From positions 4,370,554 to 4,434,553 of the forward strand of contig NC_133494.1 of the NCBI RefSeq assembly GCF_025370935.1: a stretch of DNA of 64,000 nucleotides, given 5' to 3'. The DNA comes from Choristoneura fumiferana (lineage: Eukaryota; Arthropoda; Insecta; Lepidoptera; Tortricidae). A model generated the notes under the pieces. The model worked only from the letters and a program-made list of their open reading frames with translations, searched no databases and was not told where the DNA came from. Every line of letters starts with the position of its first letter. Positions within the stretch are counted from its first letter, which is position 1. This document shows, in pieces, positions 43,213-58,200 of this stretch. The position numbers were made by a program, and so were the translations under genes.

Positions 43213-46200
43213 ATGCCTGCCGCTGCTAAGCTGATATTGCCAATTGGTCTTGGCCTTTCCTTAGTAACAGTTACAGCCTTTGTGGTGTACTATGTCTTCA
43301 AGAAAGATGAAGAGAAGGAGGACAGGCCCATTGCAACTTCAAGATTCAACACCATTGAAGTTAAAGTTCCTAAGAGCCTGGTCCCTGCATTAATTGGTAT
43401 GAAATTTACAGCCGTTTGTTATGTTATGTGATTGATAACTGTATGTTTTCTTCATACTGCCTTCTTTGTTTATTTTGTTCAATTAAACCGAGACAATATT
43501 ACAGTTATTAATTATTCAGGTAAAATATCAGGAAATTACTAGAGCATCATGATACGGGGAGGCACAGAACGTTAAAATGTAATACAGATTAATAGAAAAA
43601 AGTTAATTTCGCGACGCGGCGCGGTACGCACGGTATCTTTTTGGTAAATAGTAGGGAGAATTAATTAACCCTTTTCCAGGCATAGTGCATATAAATACAT
43701 AAATGTACACAAAATATTCAACCTTGCTAAGTTTACAATATGGTACAAATTGAATAGAAGTTGTTAAAAATATTATTCATTCATGACAACTGGATAGCCA
43801 AGTGTCTGGAGAACCTGACTACGAAGCTTGAGGTCCCGGGTTCGATTCCCGGCCGGGGCAAATATTTGTGTGAATAACACAAATGTTTGTTCTCGGGTTT
43901 TTTATGTTTTATAAGTATGTTAATCCATTGCCTAGTATCCATAGTACAAGCTTTGCTTAGTTTGGGACTAGGTCAATTGGTGTCAAGTGTCTCATGATAT
44001 TTATTTATATTTATTTTTAAATTAATCCCTCATTGTACAAAACTATGATTAATTTTGTAGCAGCATATCTAAATCAGCGTGGCCGGGAAAGGGTTAGAAA
44101 TGATAGGTTAGAAAGGGTAGAATTAATAATAACGAACATTAACAAGTCCCATCCAATTATTCAATCCATGAATCAAAATGTTAACTTAGTTAATTAGCAA
44201 TTAATGGATAAACAGTCTTGTGACGAGAAGCCGTATTGTTGAACATGCTGGTGTTTGCAATCGTCTTATACCGTGTGACAGACAGGAGTGGTGAAAACAA
44301 TGGTCATTCCAAGTTCGTTATATAATAAGGCCTCAGCTCTGGCTATATGTCAACAACTAGAGCTATAATCATTAGTGTTGTTGGCACTCATGTAAAGCGC
44401 ACCTTTTGACGCTATGACATCTCAGATATAAGTAGAACTGACTAATATCTTAGTCATAAATATTTTAGCATCATTACTTCAATGGACTTATGAAAAAAAT
44501 CCACTTATCTATGCCATAAAGTACACTTATCCTTGGAGATAACTGTCCGAAATAACTAATATGATTACATATTAATAACTGATGTTAATACTTATTTATA
44601 TTATTAAGATTTGATATTGAGGACAATTGTTTTTTTTTATTCAACTGGATGGCAAACAAGCAAGTGGGTCTCCTGATTGTAAGAGATCACCACCGCCCAT
44701 AAACATCTGCAACACAAGGGGTATTGCAGATGCGTTGCCAACCTAGAGGCCTAAGATGGGATACCTCAAGTGCCAGTAATTTCACTGGCTGTCTTACTCT
44801 CCACGCCGAAACACAACAATGCAAGCTGCTTTACGGCAGGATTAGCAAGCAAGATGGTGGTAGCAATCTGGGCAATTAGAGTCAAAATGTATTTATTAAT
44901 AATTTAGATTTTTTTTCTATTTTTTGTCTGGGCTTGATTTATGGTTTTTAGGGTTCCGTAGCCAAAATGCTAAAAACGGAACCCTTATAGTTTCGCCATG
45001 TCTTCCTGTCTGTCAATCCGCGGCTTTGCTCAGAGACTATCAATGCTAGAAAGCTGTAGTTTTGCACGAATATATATGTAAACTATGCCGACAAAATGGT
45101 ACAAAAAAAATTCAAAATCATTTTTTTTTAGAGTAAGTACCTCCCATAGACGTAAAGGGGGTGATTTTTTTTCTCATCCAATCTTGAACTTTGGGATATC
45201 GTTGGATAGGTCTTTTAAAACCATTAGGGGGTTGCTACAACGATTTTTCGATTCAGTGATTTTTTTGCAAAATATTCAACTTTAAAGTGCAAATATTCAT
45301 TAAAATTGAGCGTCCTCCGCCCCTCTAAAATCTAAATTCAGGATGGTAGTAAGTATATCAAACTTACAACGAAAACTATAACGGTTAAGTTTTCTTGAGA
45401 ATTATTAGTAGTTTAAGAGTAAATAGCAGCCTAAGGTATAAAATATACCTAAACTTAGATTCCGTATAAAATACGAAATCCTTAGAAAAATATTACTTAA
45501 CTTTTTCGAAATGGCTACGGAACCCTATTTCGGGCGTGTCCGACACGCTCTTGGCCGGTTTTATGGAAGCTGTGATTGCCGCGTCGTCCCGACTTGATTG
45601 ACGATAAAGTTAATTTTGCCTTTTTAGATGAAATTTGCTACTTTGAAAAATCCCTTAGTACCGCGAATTCCCTCAAAATTTGACGCGAAATCATAATCTT
45701 AAATCTTTGCCTTCAACAAGACTTTGTTTAGTTTTATCATTCTTCCAATAGGGTTGATGTTTTATCTCATCCACGCAGGCCGCAGCGGATGCAACATAAA
45801 GGAAATAGAAGCCAAGTCGGGCGCGAAGATCAACTTCAAGAAGTTCAGCGACAAAGACTACGACGTGTGCGTGATACGGGGGGAGAGCCACACCTCGCAG
45901 ACAGCCGAGAACCTGATACATGACTTCATGAAGCAGCAGCCTGTCATTGTAGAGGACACCTTGGTTGTTCCCAATTGGGCTTGCGGACGCATTATTGGTA
46001 AGTCTCTAATACACTAACCAGTTTTTTTTTCATGGATGCATTTTTGCCTCTGATGGGAATTACAGCTTAATAGGAGAGAGTGTGAGCTGCCAAACAAAGG
46101 GAAATTGTAAACTTAGGATGCCTTATGGGAACCTATTGATTGAGCCGACCCACATATATTAAAGGTGGGGTGGTAGATGGCTAATGGCTAGGTCGAAAGT

Positions 46201-49200
46201 TAAAAATAAGTAAATTTTGCCCCCTCTAATTATTTTGCCGCTCTGGGCAAATGCCCGGCCTGCCCTCCCTTAGATCAGGCCCTGCTGTCAATAGCGATGC
46301 GAAAGGTTCGCCAAAAACGTGAATGGTAAACAATAGTGGTTTCATTATCACATGTTTGTCTCGAACGCTTGATTGATTGAGTGGTAATCTAATATAGTGA
46401 AGTGCAGGATCATTAAAAATGTGATACGGATATGGATTATCTCTAGATCCGCGGAAGTGAATATCGATACGGATATTTTTTTTTACTTAATCACGCTCAT
46501 TGTGACCGTGAACAGGGAAAGATGTGAAATATGCATTAGTTTTATTTAAATACATGAGATTAGAAAATATTAGCAGGTAACTTAAATTTAAACGTCATAT
46601 TGCATGAAAACACATGTGTCGCACAAAAATAGCTGTTTTAAACACATATACATATATGGTACATTAAAAATGCAAACATTGAATATTTCACATCTTCAGC
46701 TTATCAGCAAGGCCATAAGAGCGAAACTTAATAGTAACTTAGTTAGTTAATAGAAACTTAGTAGTTAAACATTCCACATAGATGCTTATTTAATTACAGG
46801 TAACCACAAGTCATTTTTGTAACATTGAACATACCTACTCGTATTATGTTTAAAATGAACAAAAAGTGTAAACGGAGAATTTGTATTTAGCTAGATTTAG
46901 CATCGGTATTGTCCTTAGTTTTCATAAAAATGTAACCCTGAGCATCATCTCTTAATAATACTTTCCGAAACGGCAATGACGATAAAAACGTCGCAAAACA
47001 CGGAATATTTACATTAATAATTCACATTACATTAATATTTTTATTTACATTAACAATAAGGGTAAACGCGAAATATTTAAATGAACTAAAATAATTTCCT
47101 TGCTCACCCGCGACCTTACGATAGCTAAGCTTATGCAAAATATGCGTGTTCATGCAGTTCCGCAGCAGCGAAATATTTACCCTTATTCTTAATGTAAACA
47201 AAAGTATATTCTAATAAATAAACCTATGTTTTCTACCACTACTTACTTGTTTTATTTTTACAAAGTAAGTATGGACCTGAGTTTCTTGCGGCGCATTCTT
47301 CTTGGCAATGATGGTCTTTCCGAAAGCGCTGGTAGTTTAAAAAATAACGTGTAAAAGTACCCATTGCGGCCTATTTACTGAATAAATGATTAGAATTTTA
47401 AATTTGCATTTTTGAGCCCACGACAGTAAAACCTAGTTTTTTTATAATTCAAACAATTTTTTTTATAATTCTTAATTCAATGCATTAAAAGTAAAGATCT
47501 CTACCCACTACACCGTATCAAACCATGACCGTAATAGGAAAGTGTCAGACACGTTATGTAACGCGCATACATGACACTCGACGGCGACGGTAGGTTAAGA
47601 AACGTGCTAGTGGGCATAGTCTCAAACTTTTAAATATAAAGAGTATATTTTTGCCCGTCACGTTGCTATTACGGTCATGGTATGATACGTTGTAATGGGT
47701 AGAGAAGTTAACCTTCGTATCAATTTGCTATTGTTTTTGAAGGTGCAGGAGGCGACAACATAAACGACATCAGCCACCGCAGCGGCGCGCGCGTCAAGGT
47801 GGAGGGCGGACCCGGCGATTCCGGCCTGCAGCGGCACATCAGCTTCCGCGGGACGCGCGAACAGATCGCCGTCGCCAAGGGACTGGTCGAGAGCTGCGTG
47901 AGTGAGCACTAATACTGTATCACAAAATACACGTCACACACAATCGACGATTTATTGGAACCTATTAACTGATAGCGAGCTCGCAATAGCGCGCATTTGT
48001 AAGCTCAAGTCTCGAACTAGCAAACGCGCACTGTTGCGAGTTCTCTATCAGTAAGGTAATAGGTCGACGATGTCACAACTCTTCTCTGTCACAACTCACC
48101 TCGGTCTCCCTTACTTACAGGTCGATTCACAGGAGCTGGCATGAACGGATTGAACGAAAGTAATGTTACTTAGATATTTTTGTAGGAAAATGACAGATGT
48201 ATGACATTTTCATGTTTGTGTGAAGTGTATTCAAATAGGTAACACAGATACTATCATTCGATCACTCATTCAATCCATTCGTGCCAGCTCTCTTGTATCA
48301 ACCAGTAACGTATATAGTATATGCACTTAAACTAGTTTGCAAATGTTGTACGGGTCTTTGTCTTTTTCAAAATCAACGAGTCCCGAGCGACTTTAACATT
48401 CTACTTGTATTGTATTGTCACATGATTGTCACCTGTATTAATATCTGCCATAGCGGAGCGTGCAAAAATATCTGACACGTCCTGCCGGCCCTACCGGCCG
48501 TATCAGATATGCACGCTTTGTTGTGTCAGATCAATATCTGAATAGCACCAAGTCAAACAAACTGATTAATGTGCCAGGGTGGAGCCTTTTAATAATTAAT
48601 TTCACTATGATCGCCTTGAAAAATGTAAACCATAACATCTACATACATACATAACATCATTATGATTGGTTTTTTGGAGTCTTTTTGTATTTTTTGTTTC
48701 AACTCCAAATTCCAGCAGTGGTGTAGGGGTTATAGCACGCAGCACGGATTGCTGAGGACCTGGGTTCGATTCCCAGTGCTGGTCTCTTTTTCTGGTTTTT
48801 CTGTGCATCCATGTCTCAGTTTGTATTTTCGATATACATAACATCATAACAAACACTCTAATCTAGTAAATAATATGATTCAGATTGTTCGACTGTGCAT
48901 TACTCCAACTGTCACATATATTGCTATAGAAACTGTCATCCTAGACTTTGTATTATAAGTTTGGTATTCTTTCGCCTCTGCCTACACCAAAACAATACAA
49001 GTAGGCGAAATACCATAGTCATATTTCCTCATGATTGCCAGGTCGCCCAAGAGAAATGCCGGCGCGAAATCGAGCAGTCAAAGCGCAGTCCGCGTCACGT
49101 GCCGTACGCGCCCGCGTCTGCGCCCGCGCCGGTCGCCGACGACGCGCCAGGTGACCCCAAACGCGTCAAGTATAAGCGGCCTGGTAAGACTTGCTAACCG

Positions 49201-52200
49201 CATGGTGTGCTTGTGATGTTTATGTGTAGCCTGGGTAAAATAAGATCCGCGAAACTTCAACTCGAGCCCTTTCATGTAAAGTGAGAATGATTTATTGGTC
49301 TGCCCACTGCTATTGAACTTATTACAGCACAACCAGAATGTTAATTTCGCTCGGGACGGGACTCGTCGGTTTTCTTTCGTTCGTTCGTTTTCCTAAAGGT
49401 TCGAATGAGACAAAAAAAACGATCTTTTGTTTCGAGTACCGAACAATATTAGCAAACTGGTTTAAGTGTGAAGTTGTGTATAGTCGCCTTGACCAACTGC
49501 CACGTTGTCAAGTGTCTGTTGACTTCCTGTTATCATGCTACTGTGTCACGACTATGTACAAACTTACTGACCGAATCAAAACGTGACATAGTGTATGAAT
49601 GATCAGGTTTGAAATTCGGCTGCTTTACCTGTTTCTTTGCGTTGCAAACAGCGCTTTTGATTAGAAACCCGGTAAAAATTTACCCTGGCTACACATACAA
49701 GTGGTGTATTTATTAACTATAACTATATAAAAATCAAATAAAAGCTATCTTAAAATCGTTTCAGAATATTTTTGGATTCAAAGTATACTTAGCCACCCCT
49801 TTGTTACACTTTGAATGTCGATCAATGATAAGAAATATTTGTCGGCCACAATAAAATTGCAGGTGGTAGGACCTTGTGGAAGGTCCGCCCGGATTGCTAC
49901 CACCATCTTGCTTGCTAATCCTGCCGTGAAGCAGCAGTGCTTGCACTGTTGTGTTTCGGCGTGGAGAGTAAGACAGCCGGTGAAATCACTGGCACTTGAG
50001 GTATCCCATCTTAGGCCTCTAGGTTGGCAACGCATCTGCAATACCCCTGGTGTTGCAGATGTTTATGGGCGGTGGTGATCTCTTACCATCAGGCGTACCC
50101 ACTTGCTCGTTTGCCATCCAGTTGAATAAAAAAAAAAACGAAATAAATTACGGGGGTATTTAGTTCAACTAACCGAACCAACTGCTGGAATATTCTGGTA
50201 CAATCTCAAGTTCTAAGTATAATAAGATTTATTTATATAAAAAAATATGAACGTTTTTTTAAATAATGTCACAGTCAATAGTTAACATTTTCGTTGTAAT
50301 ATTTGAATAGTAATCTTTTTTTTATTGTAGAACATTTACAATGATACGTTACGTAAGGGACACCGTTATTCTTGTTCCACGATTAACAAATTTGCCTGTT
50401 TTATTTGTTCGTCCAACATTTGTGTACTGTTACAATATTACCTCACTCAGACGTGCTAATTTGTTCTACTGAGTCACGCATTTTTACTCAGGGACATTAA
50501 ACAAGACAAATTGTTATACAATGGATCAAATTTTATGTATTTTTAAAAAATAAAGTTGTGTTAAATACTTGTGATGTATAGATACCATTTAATAATATTG
50601 TAAATCTGTTTAAAAAAAATACCTTGTTGAGTTTCTTGCCGGATTCTTCTCGACAGAGGTTTATCCGAACCAGTGGTAGATTTTTCTTGACATTCATAAG
50701 TGCTTGTTATAGCCTAATATGAATAAAGATATTTTGACTTTGAATGCCATTGCTGTGTTACAGTCGAGGGCGTAAATACTCGTATTTATACAGCCATAGC
50801 ATCAAATATCAACATCAAATATACTTTAACCTTATGGTTAGTGGCATAAAGGTGTATAGATATTTTTAACGTATTGGTAACATACATAAAATATAGTTAT
50901 GCCCGTTCCCGTTACTGTACAACATAATCTCAGTAAGTTCTCTATAATGCTCTAAAGCGTTTGCACTCGTAAGCTTATACGTATTAACTAGCAAATTCCT
51001 ACCCGCTCTCATCTGTAGGTATAGACTGGATAAGCGGCAAAAGCATGTGAACGAAAAATGTTTACTCTGTCTGTATACTTTCTGGATTTTAGTAAAATAT
51101 TGCATTTCGTGCCATTTGCAAATCAGGCCATAGCCCAGGTTTTTATATTTGTTTGTCAGTTCGAAGCAATTGAGTAAGTTATATGTTAACCCCTGTTGTG
51201 TTGTCCCAGTGTTGTGACGTCTTAACTTCTCCTGATTGATTTTGCGGTTTTGTGGTAACATTTTGAAGAAGTATTTTATTGGTTAGTGGGGCATTGATAG
51301 GGTGATTTGTGGTACTCGTAGATATCGCGATAAGGTTCTACAGCGGGATTGAAATTTGAATGTTAGTTGGTGGTGTTGGTTGATAAATCTTAAGGTTTTT
51401 TTTCGTTGTTTGTTGTGTGTGTTCTTGTTTTGAAAAATAGCTTGCGTGGTTATGCATGATAATTTCAAAACAATACATTTAAAAAATCAAAAAACCCGAC
51501 TGCCTAAAAAATACTAAAAAGAAGAAAACAAGTCTAGTGGGCTAGAACTTTGTTAAGTAGCTAACTTGAAGTTCAACAGTCGGGACCCATTAGGTAAGAA
51601 TTGTTGAGCGTCACGATTTAAATGGGTCCCGACTGTTGAACTTCAAGTTAGCTACTTAACAAAGTTCCAGCCCACTAGACTTGTTTTCTTCTTTTTGTAT
51701 TTTTTAAGGCAGTCGGGTTTTTTGATTTTTTAAATTTATTGTTTTATTTCACACTTTTCTGTGAAAATGGTAGGTATATTAAAACGGTATAAAATATATT
51801 TTTAGAATGGGCTAATTATTAGCTTTCATTTGACACCCCACTCGATAGGTTTAAATAAAAATCATATTCGCCAAAAATCCGCCATATTGATTTTTGAAGA
51901 ATTTCATGTAGCCAGTGTCACTCGCGTCATTAAGACAGATGAATTCAATGACGTATCATTTATCAAAATCGGTTCAGCCGTTGAGTAGTTACGAGAGGAC
52001 ATACGAATAGACATATATATACATACATACTTATATACATACATACGCGTCAAACACATAACCCTCCTTCTTCGCAGTCGGGTAAAAAATGGTTAAACAG
52101 GGTATGCGAAGTTTTGATAGCAGGTATTTAGCGTGAATCATAGTTGACAAGTAAGGATATTATGACGACCTATTTTAGTCGATAGTTATTTTCTCCGTGA

Positions 52201-55200
52201 GCGATATTGTGGGATCAACTAGTTTATTTGATTGACTATATGCTGCAATGTACACACATCATAATATCTGGGGATACTCATTATTTTGATTGCTATTTAA
52301 ATGTATTATATTTGTTTTGAGAAAGTTGTAGCGTCAGCTAATACCTAATAAATGAGGCGGTGAACAGCAAGCACTAATTTGTAAATTAATCAAAGAACAA
52401 GATCTTCACAAAATTAGATGTTCAACTCAAGATTATAATAAGTCAGGAACAGTCCGACAAGTTTCGATATTTCCGGAAGATCTTTCTTTTATCAAATATG
52501 TCTTACAACAGCTTAAATAATATTATTATTATATTATAACAAAATCCTCTTTTGTCACAAAATGAAACGGAAACGATAGCTAATTACAGAAAAGGGGTAG
52601 AAAAAGTGGAAAGAAAGTAAAGAATCAAAGCAGCTGACATAACATTTACAAAGCACCAGTTTTGAGCAATACAAGACAGTGACAGGCAAACAAAATGCTT
52701 CTTAATAAAAAGCAACTTCAAAGAACACAATCATAGACAATATAAAATAACTATTTACAACTCTAACACAAAAAGATATACATTGTATTAAAATAAAATC
52801 AATGAGTTCTAGATTCCCTTGACTGTATTAACATGTACACAGAAGCGGCGAGCTCCAGTATCGAAGTGTACGTATCAGCCGTGTCGTCCCCGGGCCGCTT
52901 CTGGGTGCAGCTCGTCGGGCCGCAGGTGGCGCAGCTGGACGACCTGGTGGGACACATGACGGAATATTACGGGAACAAGGACAACCGACACGCGCACAAG
53001 GTCAGTGACACACCCATCATCATCATCATCATCAGCTTACCTTAATCCACTGCTGGACAAAGGCCTCTCCAACTGCATGCCACTGAGCACGATACTAGGC
53101 CGCTCATCCTGTTCATGCCAGCCACCTTGCGAAGATCATCGCTGCACCTAGTCTGAGAAATCATTTGTATGATCTGCTAACTCTATCCTTCACGACGAAG
53201 GTAAAAATTAATTAGAAAGGCACTATGCACGGTTCATAGTTCATAGCTATGAATTACTAGCCTACCTATATATGTACAAAAGTGGATGAGCGGCTACGGT
53301 GCTCAAAATGATCTATATACGTCTCTACTGCCAAGGCAATAAGAGAGTGCTTAGATCATTTTGAGCATCACAACTGCTCACCTACTTCTGCTGCTGACTG
53401 TACAAAAGATTATACTGAAATAACTAAAATTCAAGCAAAATTTGCGATTATCGCGAGTGGCGTGCATTGGGTCGATTCCAGGGTAAGCAGCGCGAAAAAA
53501 CATCAGTTTTTCTTTTACAAATATACAATTTTACTCGCAAATGTGATGAAAAACATTGTATGTCGCACGGGCGGTACTAGAATTACGAACATCGACTCAT
53601 TAAAGCCCTCAGTCTTCGACTTCGGGCTTCTAATAGAATCTCGTTCGTAATTCCTTGTTTACCGCCCTTAAGACACAATGTACTATTACCGCAGAAGTGT
53701 CGATCGCTGCGCGCTGCCATTAATGGCCGCTACAAGCTGCAGTAATTATAAATTGTTAATGTTGAAAAAAATCAGCAGTGTGAATCGAAACAAGCCTTTA
53801 TAAATAAGGCTATATTGCCAGCAACTTGTCAGTGTTTGAAGTCGTATTATATTCTGTTGCCAGCTATCTTCAGTGAGCGTGGGGCAGGTGGTGGCGGCGG
53901 TGTTCCGGCACGACGGGCGCTGGTACCGTGCTCGCGTGCACGCCATACGACCCAACGAGTTCGACGCCACCAAACAGGTACCTGCAGACATAGGCCAAGC
54001 GCGCACTACGTTTTTTTGTCGTGCGATAATTTTGTCGCAAAAATGCAACGTATGTGTTTATAAATGTAAATGCGAAAAAAAAATCGCAGCGATTTTCTGC
54101 GATTACCTATTACAGCGCGATTCTAAAATCGTGTCGCAAAAATTAAAATCGTAGTGCGCTCTTGGCCATAGGTACAGTAAAATTTAGATCAGCCAGTATG
54201 GGAAAATCTGAAACTATAAGATATACGAAGATCTGTTATTGGGAACTATGTCATCTATTTTAGTAAAAAGAAAAACTGCATTCATACAATAAAAAAAAAC
54301 TTGTACTCAGCTCAGGAATCGAACCCGGACGTTTTGAAAAATGAAACTTACATTATTAAAGAATATGAAATACAATGAATTTTATTCTTTCTAGATATCG
54401 TGTTTCATAGTAACATTTTTTGCTTATGATTATGACCTACACTATCGATATCCAAATAAAAATATAATGTGAGTTTTAATTATTAAAACGACCGGGTTCG
54501 TCCCTTTAGTGCAAGTCTTCTAGTAAGATATTGCTAATATTGAACATCGAGTAACCAACTACCACTTCTTCCTAGTCTGAAAAATAGCGAGTTGAAAGCA
54601 CATTGTACATTGATTAAATAACTTTCAGGTGGCAGACGTGTTTTACCTGGACTACGGCGACAGCGAGTACGTGGCGACTCACGAGCTGTGCGAGCTGCGA
54701 GCTGACCTGCTGAGACTGCGGTTCCAGGTTCATATTTTATATTTACGTGAACAGAAAATACTTTAAACCGTGCTCTTCTAAGTTCATTTTTGGGCAGGTA
54801 TGTACCGTCACTTGTATTAGTCTCCCACAGTGGAGCGTGCAAAAATATCTGACATATATCCTACCGGCCGTGGAAATAGAGTCGTATCAAATATTTATGC
54901 ACGCTTTATTTTGTCAGATATTGGTGCTGGCGTCTATACTATCAAAGTCGTAGCATTTGTAATGAAAGTGAATATTATGGTTCTCTATCGTTTGCCCGAA
55001 TTTCATATGCCCGAATGTATCGCTTTCTAGAATTTTCATTTGCCATAAAGTAATTTATTTCTGAAATAGTAATTTCTTCAGAGTTGATATTAAACTAACC
55101 TAACCTATCCTACTGCATTCTAAATGATGACATTAAAAAAAAATCTGAAAACAGCACGGTTCTATATATTTCATGGCAAACGTTGGTATGGCAAGTGAAA

Positions 55201-58200
55201 TTCGGGCAAGTAAAGGTAAACGGAATATTATACTTAGCAAACTAATAGGTCCTCAATGGCGCGATCTATAAGAAGTACCGACCCGTCGTCTTTAATATTG
55301 ATCGAAGCAGGTAGCTGTTCAATAATATACATAGACCTTAGTTTTATTATAGTACATCATCAAGTGTACCCTAATATTTGTTTTGTAACAGGCCATGGAG
55401 TGCTTCTTGGCTGGAGTGCGGCCAGCGGGGAAAGAGGAAGACGTGGTGCGAGTGACAGCTACTGGCCAGCGTTGGGACCACTGGCCCGCGGCCGCCGTTG
55501 AGCGGTTCGAGCAGCTCGCACAGGTCAGTGCCGGAGCGGGCGAGTGACAGCTGCTGGCCAAGGCGTGAACCAGTGGGTCAATTATCAAATTTGTAACAGA
55601 AGATGACGATCGACAACACCTGCTTTTTATCTAAAAACATTACTGACTAAAAACTGACTTAGCTTGAAAATAATTCTGATGTTTAATCACAGGTGGCTCG
55701 ATGGAAATCTCTAGTGTCGAAGACGTGTTCGTATAAAAAGACCGCGACGGAAGACGGCCAGAAGGAGAAGGAAATACCTGGGATAAAGTTGTACGACGTA
55801 ACTGAAGGTAAAAATTGGTATTTCGAACACAAATGTACTAAAACCACCTACATGTACATTCATTAGCGGTATTTATTATGTTTTTAGTATAGAAGTGAAC
55901 ACAATTTTAACTAGTTTCGTTGTTTCATTTAAAGGCTGACCATAATTATAAAAAACCTCGCCCTATTGCGGAAAACCAAAATTGGTAACACTAAATTCAA
56001 ATGTCATCTGTCTATTGCTGTCAAAGTTTAACGTTGTTTGCGCGTGGTATTTTAAAGTGTTATTTGTGTTTTTGTGCGTTAAATTGCCGAAGATTATCTT
56101 TGCTTTGGAAGGAAAATAATTCACAATGTATAAAAGTATTTGTCATAGAAAAAGTCTGAGGGATTAGAAAATATTCCTTTAAATAACATCACCGACACCG
56201 TTGTCAATATGACTGATAGGTATAGCATAGTAAGTGTAAAGAATGTTGCAATAATATAAAACGTAGAAGTGCTGCCCTCGCGTCAGGTTTTTATATTCCT
56301 GGTCAGTCTAGAACGTGTGCAAATTTTACCGTTAAGTTTCAAATGTTAAAATACATGGAGTATATATATTTTTAATTGAATCTAATTTCAATTTGTTTTT
56401 GTTTGTTGATTCCATTTTAGATTTTTGAGATAAGTATAGGTAGTTACTCGCCCTCGCCTCGCCCAGAACAGCAATTGCTAGCTTTGTATTATTTTTAAAC
56501 CAATACTCGGCTAACAATTGCTTACTTCCAGGCCTAAGCATTAAAGTGCTATTAACAGTCCATTGGGGATTATGGGGGAGGCTTACAGTGGACGTCCTAC
56601 GGCTGAGATGATGATGAACCGTCGATTGTTACAGAGGGTGAGCTGGACATCGGCGCGGTGCTGATAGCGGAGGGCTTGGCCGTGGCAGCGCCGCCCTCCC
56701 CCCGCAACTCGCCGCCCCGCGCCGCGCCCTTCGGCGACCTCGGCAACTCCAGGTGACAACATAACGCAGTCCTGTCGCAGTTAATACTTGACTAACTCTT
56801 CAACTGCTGGCTTCAACAGCCAACTACGACCGGGTTTCAGCTTACTAGATAATTAGATAGCTTCCTGCTACGATTCAAAATGGTAATAACGAAAAAGGCT
56901 TATAAAAAAACAAGTAACATTATGGTGGTGTACAAAAACAGACTATGTCATCTGTTTTTTAAATTACTGATTTAAAATGGTCAACTCACTCCACCTGTCG
57001 TGCTTTTGTTTTTGACATGCTGCATGCAGGAAAAAGACAAGTAAGCAATTTTTGTATAATAACCCTCCTTGAAACAATTAATTATCAATTTGAATGTCAA
57101 TCACCTGGATCTCATTACAAGTGTCACGGGACACACTGTGCTCTGTGACACAGTGTCTATGATGTATATAACACTAAGGGGCTGTTTCACCATCCATTGA
57201 TTAGCGTTAACCAACGGTTAAATGTGATGCCGTCTCCGTCTATTCGAACAAAACAAATAGAGACGGCATCACACCTAACCGCTAGTTAACACTAATCAAT
57301 GGATGGTGAAACAGCCCCTAAGACTCAAATAAGGATATTCAGTATATCAAGATTAAGGTGAATTTGTTTAGCTGTTTCACCACTCATTGATAAATTTGAA
57401 GCGACAGATATCTGGTCTCCGTTTGTTTTGTCCGAATAAAGCATGAGTCATGAAGATTAAATTTTTATACAGGGTGCTCGGGATGGTAGAGGGCCGCGCC
57501 TCCTCGCTCCCCAAGGACCACAAGGACGATGGTGGCGACTGCCCCAACTCGCACGCCACAGGTAAACACACACATTATAAGCAACATCGGATTTTTTTTG
57601 CTTGACTTTTAACCCCCGACGCAAAAAGAGGGGTGTTATAAGTTTGACCGCTATGTGTGTCAGTCTGTGGCACCGTAGCTCTTAAACGAGTGGACCGATT
57701 TGAATGCGGTTTTTTTTTGAAAGCAGGTTTTCTAGCGATGGTTCTTAGACTTGTTTTATCAAAATCGGTTCAGCCGTTTCAAGATTATCAGCTATTTTGT
57801 TCGCTGCGGTAGAAATCTTAGACGCATAATGGGTATTTAGTATAAGTACCTAGTAATATTTTTTTTATCTAAGCGTCGTCGGTGTCGGGGGGACCGCTAA
57901 GGTAATACTTTAAAAAATACAACATATGTACTTTAGTTTCCTGTTAACCTTAGCGGTCCCCCGACACCGACGACGCTTAGATAAAAAAATATATTACTAG
58001 GTACTTATACTAAATTAACTTGGCTAATTTTGCGGGAAATCAGCATTCCCCGCGGGATAGGGATAAAGGAATTCTTCGCAGATAAGGTCGCGGGCAACAG
58101 CTAGGTAGTGCATAATTATTTTTTACTTTTTAGTTATCTTTTTTTGGCGGCGTTTTTTTTTCGTGTGTCGGGGGTTTTTTAATTTTTTTTTATTTCATCT

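Noticed and set aside
43800..43860. Possible true tRNA gene
   Set aside because: The B box is good but the acceptor stem does not close and a SINE body with A/T-rich tail follows.
53873..54154. 93-codon ORF starting MSVGQVVAAV as a separate protein
   Set aside because: It begins inside Papi exon 6; the first part joins neighbouring Tudor exons in phase and the rest is intron.
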